Assembly (NCBI RefSeq): GCF_007556815.1 | Contig: NZ_CP041743.1 | Location: 2,949,001 to 3,013,000, forward strand | DNA from: Paraburkholderia megapolitana | Lineage (GTDB): Bacteria; Pseudomonadota; Gammaproteobacteria; Burkholderiales; Burkholderiaceae | Length of the DNA stretch: 64,000 bases | Direction: 5' to 3' | In this document: one piece after another, positions 32,336 to 40,965 of the stretch | Layout: every line of letters begins with the position of its first letter | How positions within the stretch are numbered: position 1 is the first letter of the stretch | Translations under genes and position numbers: made by a program | The notes under the pieces: model-generated | What the model saw: only the letters and a program-made list of their open reading frames with translations | Database searches by the model: none | Told to the model about the DNA's origin: nothing

Positions 32336-33539
32336 CGCAATGCCTCCGCCAGTTCGATGCTTCTGCTATGTAAAAGCTGAGTGCGTAGAAAGCCCAAGCC
32401 TGAGTCCAGCGAAAATAGTTGATGCGATTGGTCAGCCAGCGTCCCTTCTGGTACGCAAAGCGATTTTCGTTGGCAAGATAAAGCGTTCGATGAGCTCGCG
32501 ACAGCACTACGTCGACCAGTGTACGGTCTTCGTCGGAACCGCCGACCTTCAGTAGCGTGATAACTGCTTGTGCCACCGAATGTGTATCGATGGGCCAGAT
32601 GCAATCGTTGTAGTACTTGACTGTTCCGTCGGGCAGAAAGAAATTCCTCCGGTAATACCTCATCCCTTTGTCGATCACGCGGGAGAATTCTGTGGTCCCG
32701 AAGGCAGCCTGAAGAGAACTCAGTGCCTCCAGGTTATAACCGGTGTGAAATCCGTCAATAAACCCATGATGTGAACGAGCTCCATACGGCCACGAACCGT
32801 CCTCCCTTTGCATCGACGATGACAGCCGCGCAGCAGTCAGCGCCCGCTCTCGCATCCCGCTATCGTTTGAACGAACCGCGCTTTCCGCTACAACTGCAGC
32901 AGACCATAAACTCGCGTTATGCACCAATGTGGTTTCACCGGGAATGTACGCGTAATATCCGGCGTCTTCCGTCGGCACGTATAGATCGTCCAGAAAACGC
33001 CCTGCGTCGACGGCGGCATCCGTAAATCGCGCAAACCCCGTTACGTTGCCCAGCGCATAGAGCGCTCTCGCTATATAACAAGTCGTGATCGCATTCGGCT
33101 TCCCGCATGGCACGTAAAACGCTCGCGCTGCCCAGTCGAAGTGATAGCCCCATGCATAGTGACGCCATACTTTTCGATCGACACTCTGTGCAAGCAGCCA
33201 GTCTCCCAGCGCTACGGCTTCGTCAAGTTCTGTCGCAATCCGATCGACACGACGACGCTCGATGAGTCCGAGAATAACGAGTGCGATCCCCTTGGGATTT
33301 CGCTTCTTCGCGACTCCCACGAGTCCACGAAGATTAATCGGGCTTCGCTTGTGCAATTGCAGCCATGCTATACGTGCGAGAGAAAAGCGCTTCGCCCCTA
33401 GTCTGTCAAACAAAACACTGTTCAATCCATCGAACGGATCGTAGCCGGCAAAATTCTCAAGCCTGCTCTGTGCAAGCAATGAGTCGGCAATTGCCGTTGC
33501 ATCGAAGGTATAAGGGGATGTCGTTCCCATAGCGATCAC
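32322..33539 (-). CDS. Exopolysaccharide-locus protein with predicted (alpha/alpha)6 toroid fold
   Basis: A 405-aa protein without a signal peptide. Repeated aromatic-rich helices (WRHYAWGYHFDWAARAFYVPCGKPNAITTCYIARALYALG, EDGSWPYGARSHHGFIDGFHTGYNLEALSSLQAAFG, NDCIWPIDTHSVAQAVITLLK, TQAWAFYALSFYIAE) resemble the alpha/alpha barrels of glycan-modifying enzymes such as uronyl epimerases or hydrolases. Similar proteins in exopolysaccharide clusters have no settled function. The start is GTG 33539 overlapping the GT4 stop as GTGA, or ATG 33530. I cannot assign a reaction. Confidence 0.65.
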   Translation of the reverse strand: MIAMGTTSPYTFDATAIADSLLAQSRLENFAGYDPFDGLNSVLFDRLGAKRFSLARIAWLQLHKRSPINLRGLVGVAKKRNPKGIALVILGLIERRRVDRIATELDEAVALGDWLLAQSVDRKVWRHYAWGYHFDWAARAFYVPCGKPNAITTCYIARALYALGNVTGFARFTDAAVDAGRFLDDLYVPTEDAGYYAYIPGETTLVHNASLWSAAVVAESAVRSNDSGMRERALTAARLSSSMQREDGSWPYGARSHHGFIDGFHTGYNLEALSSLQAAFGTTEFSRVIDKGMRYYRRNFFLPDGTVKYYNDCIWPIDTHSVAQAVITLLKVGGSDEDRTLVDVVLSRAHRTLYLANENRFAYQKGRWLTNRINYFRWTQAWAFYALSFYIAEASNWRRHCDEAN

Positions 33540-34645
33540 GTCACGTTGTCGTATATTGAAACGAGGCTGTGGACGGTCTTCTGTATCGTGAACTGATCAA
33601 GAAACCGTCGACGCGCGGCGTCGCCGAGACGGCGACGTGTGGCTGCATCGCCAAGCAGCAGCGATATCGCATCGCGCAACCCACCGATATCATCGGGTTC
33701 GACCAGCAAACCCTCCAGCTCTGGCCGGATGGCATCCATTACGCCCGGAATTCGCGTGGATACGATCGCCGTACCGAAAGCCATCGCCTCAACAATCGAT
33801 ACCGGAAAACCTTCGCTTCTCGATGGCAGCACAAATATCTCGGTATCAGCGAGCAATTGGGTCTTTGCTTCGCCGGTCACCCAACCGCCGAAAACCACTC
33901 GATCGTCCAGGCGATATTTTCTCGACAATTCAGAAAGCGCCTCGACCTCTCCCTCCCCACCAACAAACAGGCGATATCGCGGACTGGATTCTGGGAGTAA
34001 CGCGAGCGCCTCCAGTAACCTGAATATCCCTTTTTGTTCGGATAATTTTCCCAGAAAGGTAAGCGCTATGTCGGACGACGACGATGTTTTTCGTGTTTCC
34101 ATGCCGATCGGTTCCGCGATACCGTTGTACACGAGTCGACATTTCTCACGTGTCGTCAGTCGCATCGAAATGAGTTGCTTCTGCGCGTGTCCGGACAGAC
34201 AAATAACATACTGGGCGCTCGTCAGTACTGTGCGGACAATCCGCCATGCGAAGCCGGGAAGACCGGCACAGTACGCCGGAAACATCCCGCTATGAACATG
34301 AATGACGTACTTCTTGCGAAACAGCATGCAGGTTATTGCAAATACCAGTTTTCTCAGCAGCGAGCCTTTTATCGATACATGGATATGCACGACATGAACC
34401 TGCTCGCTTAGAGACAGGATCACCAATTTGATCCATGCCAGGAAAAATACTCCCAGGGCACCACGTCCGGACCCAGCACCGCTTGAGATGAACAGCAGTC
34501 GGTAACCGAACGCTTCGAATCCGTCCCGATGCAACGCGTAGGCGGACAGCACGGAAGCGATCCCGCCATGCGCCGACATATCCGGTCCGATCTGGACAAT
34601 GAGACGAGGTGCGTCTGCACTACGCATTTTTTTAGATGGCTTCAT
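33536..34645 (-). CDS. Glycosyltransferase family 4 (second in operon order)
   Basis: A 369-aa GT-B fold retaining transferase. The N-terminal Rossmann domain has VQIGPDMSAHGGIASVLSAYA and VVHIHVSIKGSLLRKLVFAITCMLF; the donor-binding domain shows LTFLGKLSEQKGIFRLLEALALLP, LFVGGEGEVEALSELSRKYRLDDRVVFGGWV and the E-x7-E region PSRSEGFPVSIVEAMAFGTAIVSTRIPGVMDAI. The start at 34645 overlaps the Wzy stop as ATGA. It presumably adds a sugar to the lipid-linked repeat unit; linkage and sugar are unknown. Confidence 0.9.
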   Translation of the reverse strand: MKPSKKMRSADAPRLIVQIGPDMSAHGGIASVLSAYALHRDGFEAFGYRLLFISSGAGSGRGALGVFFLAWIKLVILSLSEQVHVVHIHVSIKGSLLRKLVFAITCMLFRKKYVIHVHSGMFPAYCAGLPGFAWRIVRTVLTSAQYVICLSGHAQKQLISMRLTTREKCRLVYNGIAEPIGMETRKTSSSSDIALTFLGKLSEQKGIFRLLEALALLPESSPRYRLFVGGEGEVEALSELSRKYRLDDRVVFGGWVTGEAKTQLLADTEIFVLPSRSEGFPVSIVEAMAFGTAIVSTRIPGVMDAIRPELEGLLVEPDDIGGLRDAISLLLGDAATRRRLGDAARRRFLDQFTIQKTVHSLVSIYDNVT

Positions 34646-35877
34646 GATCCGCTCAATACACCGTTGGGGTTCGGATACTTTCGCGAGAAGACATACATGG
34701 TCAGCAACGCGGAAAACACGTAGGAGGGAGACAGGATGGCCATCGAAAAAAGATTGTCGAAGCAGAACGCTCCAACAATGAACAGCCACGGGGCATTCCA
34801 CCTCCGACCTTGACCGTAAAGCAACACCAGTAGCATCCAGATCGTTGCTCCGATCAATCCCAACTCGACAAAAAGATGAGGGTAGAAAGTATCGGTAGTC
34901 TTTAGAATGTCCCCGAGGCCGTACCAGTTGAAGTGATATTCACTGTAAAGGGGCGAACCATACTTGACCGAAGCAGGACCGCCAAACGATCCGAGGCCCT
35001 CTCCGATGAGATTGATCTTGCCCAGAGACTCAAACATCACCCGGTACGATTCTGCTCGGGCCGAATTCCCGGCGATCACGTAAAACGACAGCTTCGCCGC
35101 GGCAACCCCCAGAAGAGAGTCGAGATAACCGTTGGCCAGCAAAAACAGGACGACACAGATAACCGCCACCAGAGCCAGCCATACCCGCAGCGATCCCTTC
35201 TTGATGATCAGCGGATAGAAGATCAGCGGCGCAAACAGCTTGAACGAAAAACCCAGAACTGCGAACAGCATGTAACCCCATGACATAAACCGGGCGAGCT
35301 TCGTCGGCCTGTACCATCGGCAAAGCATGAAGGCACAGAAGTTGATGAAACTGAACTCCGAGAAAAATCCAATCCAGCCTTGAGCCCGCAGAAATAGCCC
35401 TGAATCAATACGTATTGGAAGCAGCAATGGCATTCCCGTGAGGTACGCCGCGTAGAAGTAGCACTGAAACAGATCGTTGCTGATCACTACGGCCAGGAAC
35501 ACCTTCACCAGTCCATCCAGTCTGTCTCGATACGCAAACAACGTCATCGTAATGACGATCGGAAACAGAAAGCGGAGAAATTCCTCCCATCCGGCGTCGT
35601 AATTGAACGATCGCATCAGTCCGATCAGTAGCAGCACGAGCAAAGGAGCGCAGAGTAGAATCAATCGGTGAAATCGCGGACGCATCGCGAGCGCCAGCAA
35701 GAGAAGACCGAACGCACAAATCTTGATTACCTGAGAGCGATCGTCGTCCAGCGCAAGCATCGTGTCGCTGATACAGAACGCGAGATACGAAATCGCCAGA
35801 ACGGCAAATCCCACAGCACCGCAACTGAGTTGTCGACGCGCTAAACGCGCGGATACCTCGAAAGACAATGTGCTCAT
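34642..35877 (-). CDS. wzy: Wzy-like O-antigen/exopolysaccharide polymerase
   Basis: A 411-aa membrane protein with about 10-11 hydrophobic segments and a large periplasmic loop (residues about 280-340, GKINLIGEGLGSFGGPASVKYGSPLYSEYHFNWYGLGD), the Wzy/O-antigen ligase pattern. Sequence identity within this family is low, so topology, the loop and context carry the call. It should polymerise undecaprenyl-linked repeat units on the periplasmic face. Its start overlaps a 36-aa ORF by ATGA and its stop overlaps the next GT by ATGA. The DNA is visibly lower in GC than the flanking housekeeping-type genes. Confidence 0.78.
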   Translation of the reverse strand: MSTLSFEVSARLARRQLSCGAVGFAVLAISYLAFCISDTMLALDDDRSQVIKICAFGLLLLALAMRPRFHRLILLCAPLLVLLLIGLMRSFNYDAGWEEFLRFLFPIVITMTLFAYRDRLDGLVKVFLAVVISNDLFQCYFYAAYLTGMPLLLPIRIDSGLFLRAQGWIGFFSEFSFINFCAFMLCRWYRPTKLARFMSWGYMLFAVLGFSFKLFAPLIFYPLIIKKGSLRVWLALVAVICVVLFLLANGYLDSLLGVAAAKLSFYVIAGNSARAESYRVMFESLGKINLIGEGLGSFGGPASVKYGSPLYSEYHFNWYGLGDILKTTDTFYPHLFVELGLIGATIWMLLVLLYGQGRRWNAPWLFIVGAFCFDNLFSMAILSPSYVFSALLTMYVFSRKYPNPNGVLSGS

Positions 35878-35984
35878 TGCAACGATCCGTGTTCGGTGTA
35901 CGTCACTTTCATCTCGACTGGCTGCGTGTGTTCCCTACCGAAACACATCGTCAGTCCGATCATTGAAAGCAGTCTGCGTTTCAT
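35874..35984 (-). CDS. 36-aa ORF coupled between GT4 and wzy
   Basis: A short frame starting MKRRLLSMIGLTMCFG and ending EHGSLQ. Its ATG (35984) overlaps the stop of the upstream GT4 gene as ATGA, and its own TGA overlaps the wzy start as ATGA, so it is stitched on both sides by 4-nt overlaps exactly like the other genes of this operon. The N-terminus is hydrophobic enough for a short membrane or signal segment. It may be a real small membrane peptide, or a device to carry ribosomes to wzy; no homologue was recognised. Confidence 0.5.
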   Translation of the reverse strand: MKRRLLSMIGLTMCFGREHTQPVEMKVTYTEHGSLQ

Positions 35985-37063
35985 GCGTTGAACCCCGCGA
36001 CCTTCATGTAGCGGTCGCCTATGATGTCGAGCGAGAAATCCCTGGATCGCGCAATCTGTCTCATCGAATCGACAGTCGTTCCCAACGCTGCGACGATCGC
36101 GTCCGCGAGCGCACGCTCATCACCAACCGGTACCAGAGTTCCGTATCGACCGCCTTCGAGAATCTCCTCGGGTCCATGCCTGCATGCAGTTGAAACAACC
36201 GGGAGACCGAACGACAGCGCCTCCACGATCACGTTTCCAAAACCCTCTGCACGCGAGGAGCAAACGAAGAGATCGGCACACTGGTACGCACCGGCGATAT
36301 CTCGTGAGAAACCCGGTAACGCGATGCTCTCCTGCAAGCCGTATTGCGCCACCAACGCCTCTAGTTTCAGGCGTTCTGGACCTTCACCCAGAATCGTCAG
36401 TTGGGCATCGGCCACTCTTTTCCTGACATCGCGAAATGCCGAAATCAGTGTGTCAAAGCCTTTCTGCGGAACCAGTCTTCCGACCGCCAGAATGGTCTGG
36501 TTTTGCGCGTCCCCAGATGGACACGAATCGTATATTTCCGTTATGCGGCAGGGGTTATAAATAACCACGATCTTGTGGGAGATCGCCTTTCCGAGCCGCA
36601 TTCTCAGATCTGCGGCGATGCCTTCCGACACCGCAACGATGCAGTCGCTTCGCTTATACAAAAGAGTGAGAAGCGCAAACTTGATACGCTCCTTGAGACT
36701 GGGATGCCCCAACTCCACGGACGAAAGGTGCTCGCTTACCACGAGTCGCGGGCGTTGCCTCACCCATAGATTAGCGAGTAGCGACACCAGATTGGCATAG
36801 GGAAGAAACGACACCACCGTCTGCACTTCTACGTTGCGCAATAGTGCACGAAACTCCAGAACACGCCCGATGTGTCCGTTGCTGCGCGAAACGATTACGT
36901 CGACTCCGGCAGGCAACTCGTAGGCGGATCCGTTTCGATAGATAAAGAGTGCGACAGTCTTCTTTTCGGCGACGAAATGTCGCGCGATGTCTAGCGCCAC
37001 CCGCTCGGCACCGCCGCCCCCCAGTGAAGGAATATGCAAAATTACGTCGTAGCTCTGCTTCAT
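35981..37063 (-). CDS. Glycosyltransferase family 4 (first in operon order)
   Basis: A 360-aa GT-B transferase. It opens DVILHIPSLGGGGAERVALDIARHF, with the classic GGAE motif, and the donor domain contains ILAVGRLVPQKGFDTLISAFRDVRKRVADAQLTILGEGPERLKLEALVAQYGL and SSRAEGFGNVIVEALSFGLPVVSTACRHGPEEIL. The start overlaps the wzx stop by ATGA, and the stop overlaps the next small ORF by ATGA. It should transfer a sugar to the growing undecaprenyl-linked unit on the cytoplasmic face. Confidence 0.92.
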   Translation of the reverse strand: MKQSYDVILHIPSLGGGGAERVALDIARHFVAEKKTVALFIYRNGSAYELPAGVDVIVSRSNGHIGRVLEFRALLRNVEVQTVVSFLPYANLVSLLANLWVRQRPRLVVSEHLSSVELGHPSLKERIKFALLTLLYKRSDCIVAVSEGIAADLRMRLGKAISHKIVVIYNPCRITEIYDSCPSGDAQNQTILAVGRLVPQKGFDTLISAFRDVRKRVADAQLTILGEGPERLKLEALVAQYGLQESIALPGFSRDIAGAYQCADLFVCSSRAEGFGNVIVEALSFGLPVVSTACRHGPEEILEGGRYGTLVPVGDERALADAIVAALGTTVDSMRQIARSRDFSLDIIGDRYMKVAGFNA

Positions 37064-38484
37064 GAGCGCCTCGATAACATCGTACGCAATGCACCAATAT
37101 TGGCGAGGTACATCCCGCTGGCAAACACGACTGCGACAATCCCGGCAGTCGCAATGCCTCGCAAGTGATCGTCCAGAATCCGGAACCAGCCCATCACTGC
37201 CGCGAGGCGGCCGGCGATACCTGCGGTCACCAGCACAACGAGCAGTAAACCGATGCCATCCGTCAGCTTGCGGAGATCGATAAACGCCCTTGAAAAAATC
37301 GCGCTTAGCAAAAGCGAGAGACCGTTCGCGACGGCCAGACCGACCAGCAGACCGTTCAATCCGTCGATGCGCGCTCCGACATACAGCGCGGTAACCGCCA
37401 TGCCAAGCGTTGCAAGATTGAGCATCATCAACGTGCGCGTCCTCGAAAAGAGGTGGTATGTCTGGTCAAAAAAATGCGCCCTAAAGCCTCCGACGACGGT
37501 AATTGCCAGTAACGGAAGAACTAAAGACTGTGCCGCCTCGCCGATATCGTTACCCAGCAGCAAAGGCATTGCGACACCACGAGCGCAGTACATTGACGTC
37601 GACACCGCTAGCACACCACCGAGCATCAGGAGCCCGGTCTGGACATGCAGCCGTCGATAGTCGGCGGCCGTACGCCGTTCTTTCTCGCGCAACAGCCACG
37701 GATAGGCTGGCGTCACTACGAGCAGACACGCCGCCGAAATGACATTGGACACAAGCGTTGCGGTCGCTGCATAGATACCTACAATGCGTGCAGGTTCGAA
37801 TTGCGCGAGGATTGGACGGTCGAGACGCGTCATCGCAACGGTGGCGACGAACACGGGGATCAGCGGCAAGCCATACCTCAACATCGCACGAAAATGACCG
37901 CGCCGGAACCTGCCACGCAAGCCGGTTTCTCCTCTTCTCCATCCACACACGACAGCGGTGCAGGCAAACACGACGGTCGACGCCACCAGTATTGCGACTA
38001 TCGAATGACTGACCCGGTACGCCTCGACACCCACAGCGGCACACACGAGCGTCATTAAAAGCGAACCGACCGCATAGCGCAGGCCTGCCCCCGACGCTCG
38101 CGCAAGCTCCTGTGCGTACAGTGCAGCACTCTTGCCTACGCCCATCGCAGCGGCTGCCAGCCATTCAACTGGCGGTCGACTGCCGACCGTCACGATTGCC
38201 AGTCCAGCTACCACGACTACACATGCCATCCCCACCCACGTCAGATGGCTGGTCGCCAGATACGACGCAAGATCGGCGTCCTCGTTGACCGCCCAGAATT
38301 TCACGACCGCTAGCCGATGCCACTGGAACAGCACTCCTTGAATCGCTTCGACTAATGCCAGGTAAACAGCGAGCCGCCCATAATCAGCGGGGCCGAGTAC
38401 GTGGGCGTACAACACCAGCGCACCGATTCCGCCGATCAACGAAGTCGCGTAACCGGCCGCCAGGCCAAGTCCTCGCCTAGCCAT
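37060..38484 (-). CDS. wzx: Wzx-like polysaccharide flippase
   Basis: A 474-aa MATE/MOP superfamily membrane protein with about 12-14 hydrophobic segments, opening GLAAGYATSLIGGIGALVLYAHVLGPADYGRLAVYLALVEAIQGVL as in PST-type flippases. It should move the lipid-linked repeat unit across the inner membrane. The start at 38484 overlaps the wecC stop by 8 nt and gives the expected N-terminus; the frame extends to 38508. The call rests on topology plus locus context. Confidence 0.85.
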   Translation of the reverse strand: MARRGLGLAAGYATSLIGGIGALVLYAHVLGPADYGRLAVYLALVEAIQGVLFQWHRLAVVKFWAVNEDADLASYLATSHLTWVGMACVVVVAGLAIVTVGSRPPVEWLAAAAMGVGKSAALYAQELARASGAGLRYAVGSLLMTLVCAAVGVEAYRVSHSIVAILVASTVVFACTAVVCGWRRGETGLRGRFRRGHFRAMLRYGLPLIPVFVATVAMTRLDRPILAQFEPARIVGIYAATATLVSNVISAACLLVVTPAYPWLLREKERRTAADYRRLHVQTGLLMLGGVLAVSTSMYCARGVAMPLLLGNDIGEAAQSLVLPLLAITVVGGFRAHFFDQTYHLFSRTRTLMMLNLATLGMAVTALYVGARIDGLNGLLVGLAVANGLSLLLSAIFSRAFIDLRKLTDGIGLLLVVLVTAGIAGRLAAVMGWFRILDDHLRGIATAGIVAVVFASGMYLANIGALRTMLSRRS

Positions 38485-39721
38485 GCGACAACACCCCCCG
38501 CGTATCAATCACCACCTTCGCCTGCAACCTCACCGGATCGATGCGTCGAAACGGCGTGTGATCGACGAGTATCACGACGACATCGGCCTGCGCCAATGCG
38601 CTCGACAGATCGCCAAAGCGCACCCGGCCGTGCAGCGATGGCGGCAATGCGTCGACGTTAGGCTCGACGGCGATCACCTGTCCTTCGAACCGTTGCGCAA
38701 GCTGACTCACGATCTCGATGGCCGGGCTCTCGCGTAGGTCGTCGATATTGGCCTTGAACGCGAGGCCGAGGCAGGCGATCACCGGTTCGCGAAACCGTTT
38801 CGCCGCGCGCTCTACCCGCTCCACCACATAATGCGGCTTATCATCATTAACAGCCCGCGCCGTCCGGATCAACCGCGCCTGCTCCGGCGCCGAATCGACG
38901 ATAAACCACGGGTCAACCGCAATACAGTGCCCACCCACCCCCGGCCCCGGCTGAAGAATGCTCACACGCGGATGCCGGTTCGCCAGCCGGATCAGCTCCC
39001 ATACATTGATGTCGAGCGTGTCCGAAATAATCGACAGCTCGTTGGCAAACGCGATGTTGACGTCGCGAAACGAGTTCTCTGTCAGCTTGCACATCTCCGC
39101 GGTGCGCGCATCGGTCAACACGCACTCGCCGCGCACGAACGTCCGATACAGGTCAGCCGCGACTTCACTGCAGCGACGCGTCATCCCGCCAATCACACGA
39201 TCGTTCTCCACCAACTCGCGAATCACGTGCCCCGGCAGCACGCGCTCCGGACAATGCGCAACACGAATATCCGACGCCTCACCCGCCTGCTGCGGAAAGC
39301 TCAGGTCAGGTCGCATCTCAGCCATCCATGCAGCCACCTTCTCGGTGGTGCCCACCGGGGAAGTCGACTCGAGCACGACGAGATCGCCCGCCTTCAGCAC
39401 CCGTGCAATCGCACGGCTCGCCGCTTCGACATAACTCAGATCAGGTTTGTGGCCTTCGCAGAACGGCGTCGGCACCGCGATCAGAAACGCATCGGCTGGC
39501 TCGGCCTCGGTAGTCGCGCGCAGATGTCCCTGTGTCACCGCGGCACGCACCAGCATGTCGAGTTCGGGTTCGACGATGTGAACATCGCCGCGATTGATCG
39601 TATCGACCGTCTCGCGATTGACGTCGACACCGACGACGGTCTTGCGGCGCGCTGCAAACGCAGCCGCCGTAGGGAGCCCGATATACCCGAGCCCAAGAAT
39701 GGAAACGACATCGAATGACAT
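38477..39721 (-). CDS. wecC: UDP-N-acetyl-D-mannosamine dehydrogenase
   Basis: A 414-aa member of the UDP-glucose/GDP-mannose dehydrogenase family. The NAD site reads VSILGLGYIGLPTAAAFAARRKTVVGVDV. The catalytic Cys region is in PRVSILQPGPGVGGHCIAVDPWFIVD, and the C-terminal domain has VIACLGLAFKANIDDLRESPAIEIV. The PGVGGHCIAVDPWF form is typical of WecC. It oxidises UDP-ManNAc to UDP-ManNAcA. It follows wecB after 45 nt, so the pair supplies UDP-ManNAcA for the WecG-like transferase encoded downstream. Confidence 0.92.
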   Translation of the reverse strand: MSFDVVSILGLGYIGLPTAAAFAARRKTVVGVDVNRETVDTINRGDVHIVEPELDMLVRAAVTQGHLRATTEAEPADAFLIAVPTPFCEGHKPDLSYVEAASRAIARVLKAGDLVVLESTSPVGTTEKVAAWMAEMRPDLSFPQQAGEASDIRVAHCPERVLPGHVIRELVENDRVIGGMTRRCSEVAADLYRTFVRGECVLTDARTAEMCKLTENSFRDVNIAFANELSIISDTLDINVWELIRLANRHPRVSILQPGPGVGGHCIAVDPWFIVDSAPEQARLIRTARAVNDDKPHYVVERVERAAKRFREPVIACLGLAFKANIDDLRESPAIEIVSQLAQRFEGQVIAVEPNVDALPPSLHGRVRFGDLSSALAQADVVVILVDHTPFRRIDPVRLQAKVVIDTRGVLSHG

Positions 39722-39766
39722 AGCGTAGGTCTCTTCGCCTGATTGTTTTGACTGTCTGTAATCGAT

Positions 39767-40945
39767 CTAATGCACGGCATCGGTCTGCTCGGCCTGCAGC
39801 GCGTCCCCCCAGAGCACCGCAGGCAACGCAGCGGCAATCCGCTCGCAAGCCTGTCCGTCGCCGTACGGGTTATGGGCGCGGCTCATCACCTCGTACTCCG
39901 CTGTGTCGTTCAGCAGACGCGCGACCGTGTCCGCAATGCGCTGTGCGTCCGTCCCGACAAGACGCACGGTGCCCGCCGCAACCGCCTCGGGCCGCTCGGT
40001 GGTATCGCGCATCACGAGCACCGGCTTGCCGAGCGACGGCGCCTCTTCCTGGATTCCGCCCGAATCGGTCAGGATCAGCCACGCCCGCGTCATCAGAAAC
40101 ACGAACTGCAGATACTCCTGCGGTTCGATCAGTACGACGTTGCGTACGTTGCCGAGCAGCCGGTTCACCGGCTCGCGGACCTGCGGATTCAGATGCACGG
40201 GATAGACGATCTGCACCTGCGGATGCGATGCAGCGATGCGTCGCAGCGCGGCGCAAATGTCTTCGAACCCCTGCCCAAAATTCTCGCGTCGATGACCGGT
40301 AACGAGGATCATCTTCTTCGTCTCGTCGAGAAACGCGAACGCACTGCGCAAACGCTGCGCAAGGTCGCGCTCGCGATCGAGCCGCGCCTGCACCGTCAGC
40401 AGCGCATCGATCACGGTGTTGCCGGTCACGACGATTCGTCCGGGCGCGATGCCTTCGCGCAGCAGGTTGCCGCGCGACGTTTCGGTCGGCGCGAAATGAT
40501 GTGCCGCGAGTGCGGCAGTCAGCTTGCGATTCGCCTCTTCCGGCCAGGGCGAGTACAGGTTGCCGGTACGCAGCCCCGCTTCCACATGGCCGACCGGTAT
40601 GCGCTGGTAGTACGCAGCAAGCGACGTGACGAAGGTCGTCGTCGTATCGCCGTGGACCAGTACGAGGTCGGGCCGGCTCGCTTCGAGTACCGGGCCAAGT
40701 TTGCCGAGCATGTGTGCGCTCAGTCCGGCCAGCGTCTGGCCCGGCCGCATCACGTCGAGGTCGTAATCGGGTGCGATCGCAAACAGATCGAGCACCTGGT
40801 CGAGCATCTGCCGGTGCTGTGCAGTCACGCACACTTCACAGTCGACGTGCTCCATTGCGCGCAGGCGGCGCACGACCGGAGCCATCTTGATCGCCTCCGG
40901 CCGCGTGCCGAACGTGACGAGAATCTTCTTTCTGCCGATGTCCAT
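39767..40945 (-). CDS. wecB: UDP-N-acetylglucosamine 2-epimerase (non-hydrolysing)
   Basis: A 392-aa WecB family enzyme that interconverts UDP-GlcNAc and UDP-ManNAc. Motifs are [83 protein letters not shown] and [36 protein letters not shown] before the ATG at 40945 supports this start; the frame runs far upstream in the shadow of wzc. It precedes wecC and lies 20 nt after wzc. Confidence 0.94.
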   Translation of the reverse strand: MDIGRKKILVTFGTRPEAIKMAPVVRRLRAMEHVDCEVCVTAQHRQMLDQVLDLFAIAPDYDLDVMRPGQTLAGLSAHMLGKLGPVLEASRPDLVLVHGDTTTTFVTSLAAYYQRIPVGHVEAGLRTGNLYSPWPEEANRKLTAALAAHHFAPTETSRGNLLREGIAPGRIVVTGNTVIDALLTVQARLDRERDLAQRLRSAFAFLDETKKMILVTGHRRENFGQGFEDICAALRRIAASHPQVQIVYPVHLNPQVREPVNRLLGNVRNVVLIEPQEYLQFVFLMTRAWLILTDSGGIQEEAPSLGKPVLVMRDTTERPEAVAAGTVRLVGTDAQRIADTVARLLNDTAEYEVMSRAHNPYGDGQACERIAAALPAVLWGDALQAEQTDAVH

Positions 40946-40965
40946 GTATCGCTCCGTCAACGTCT

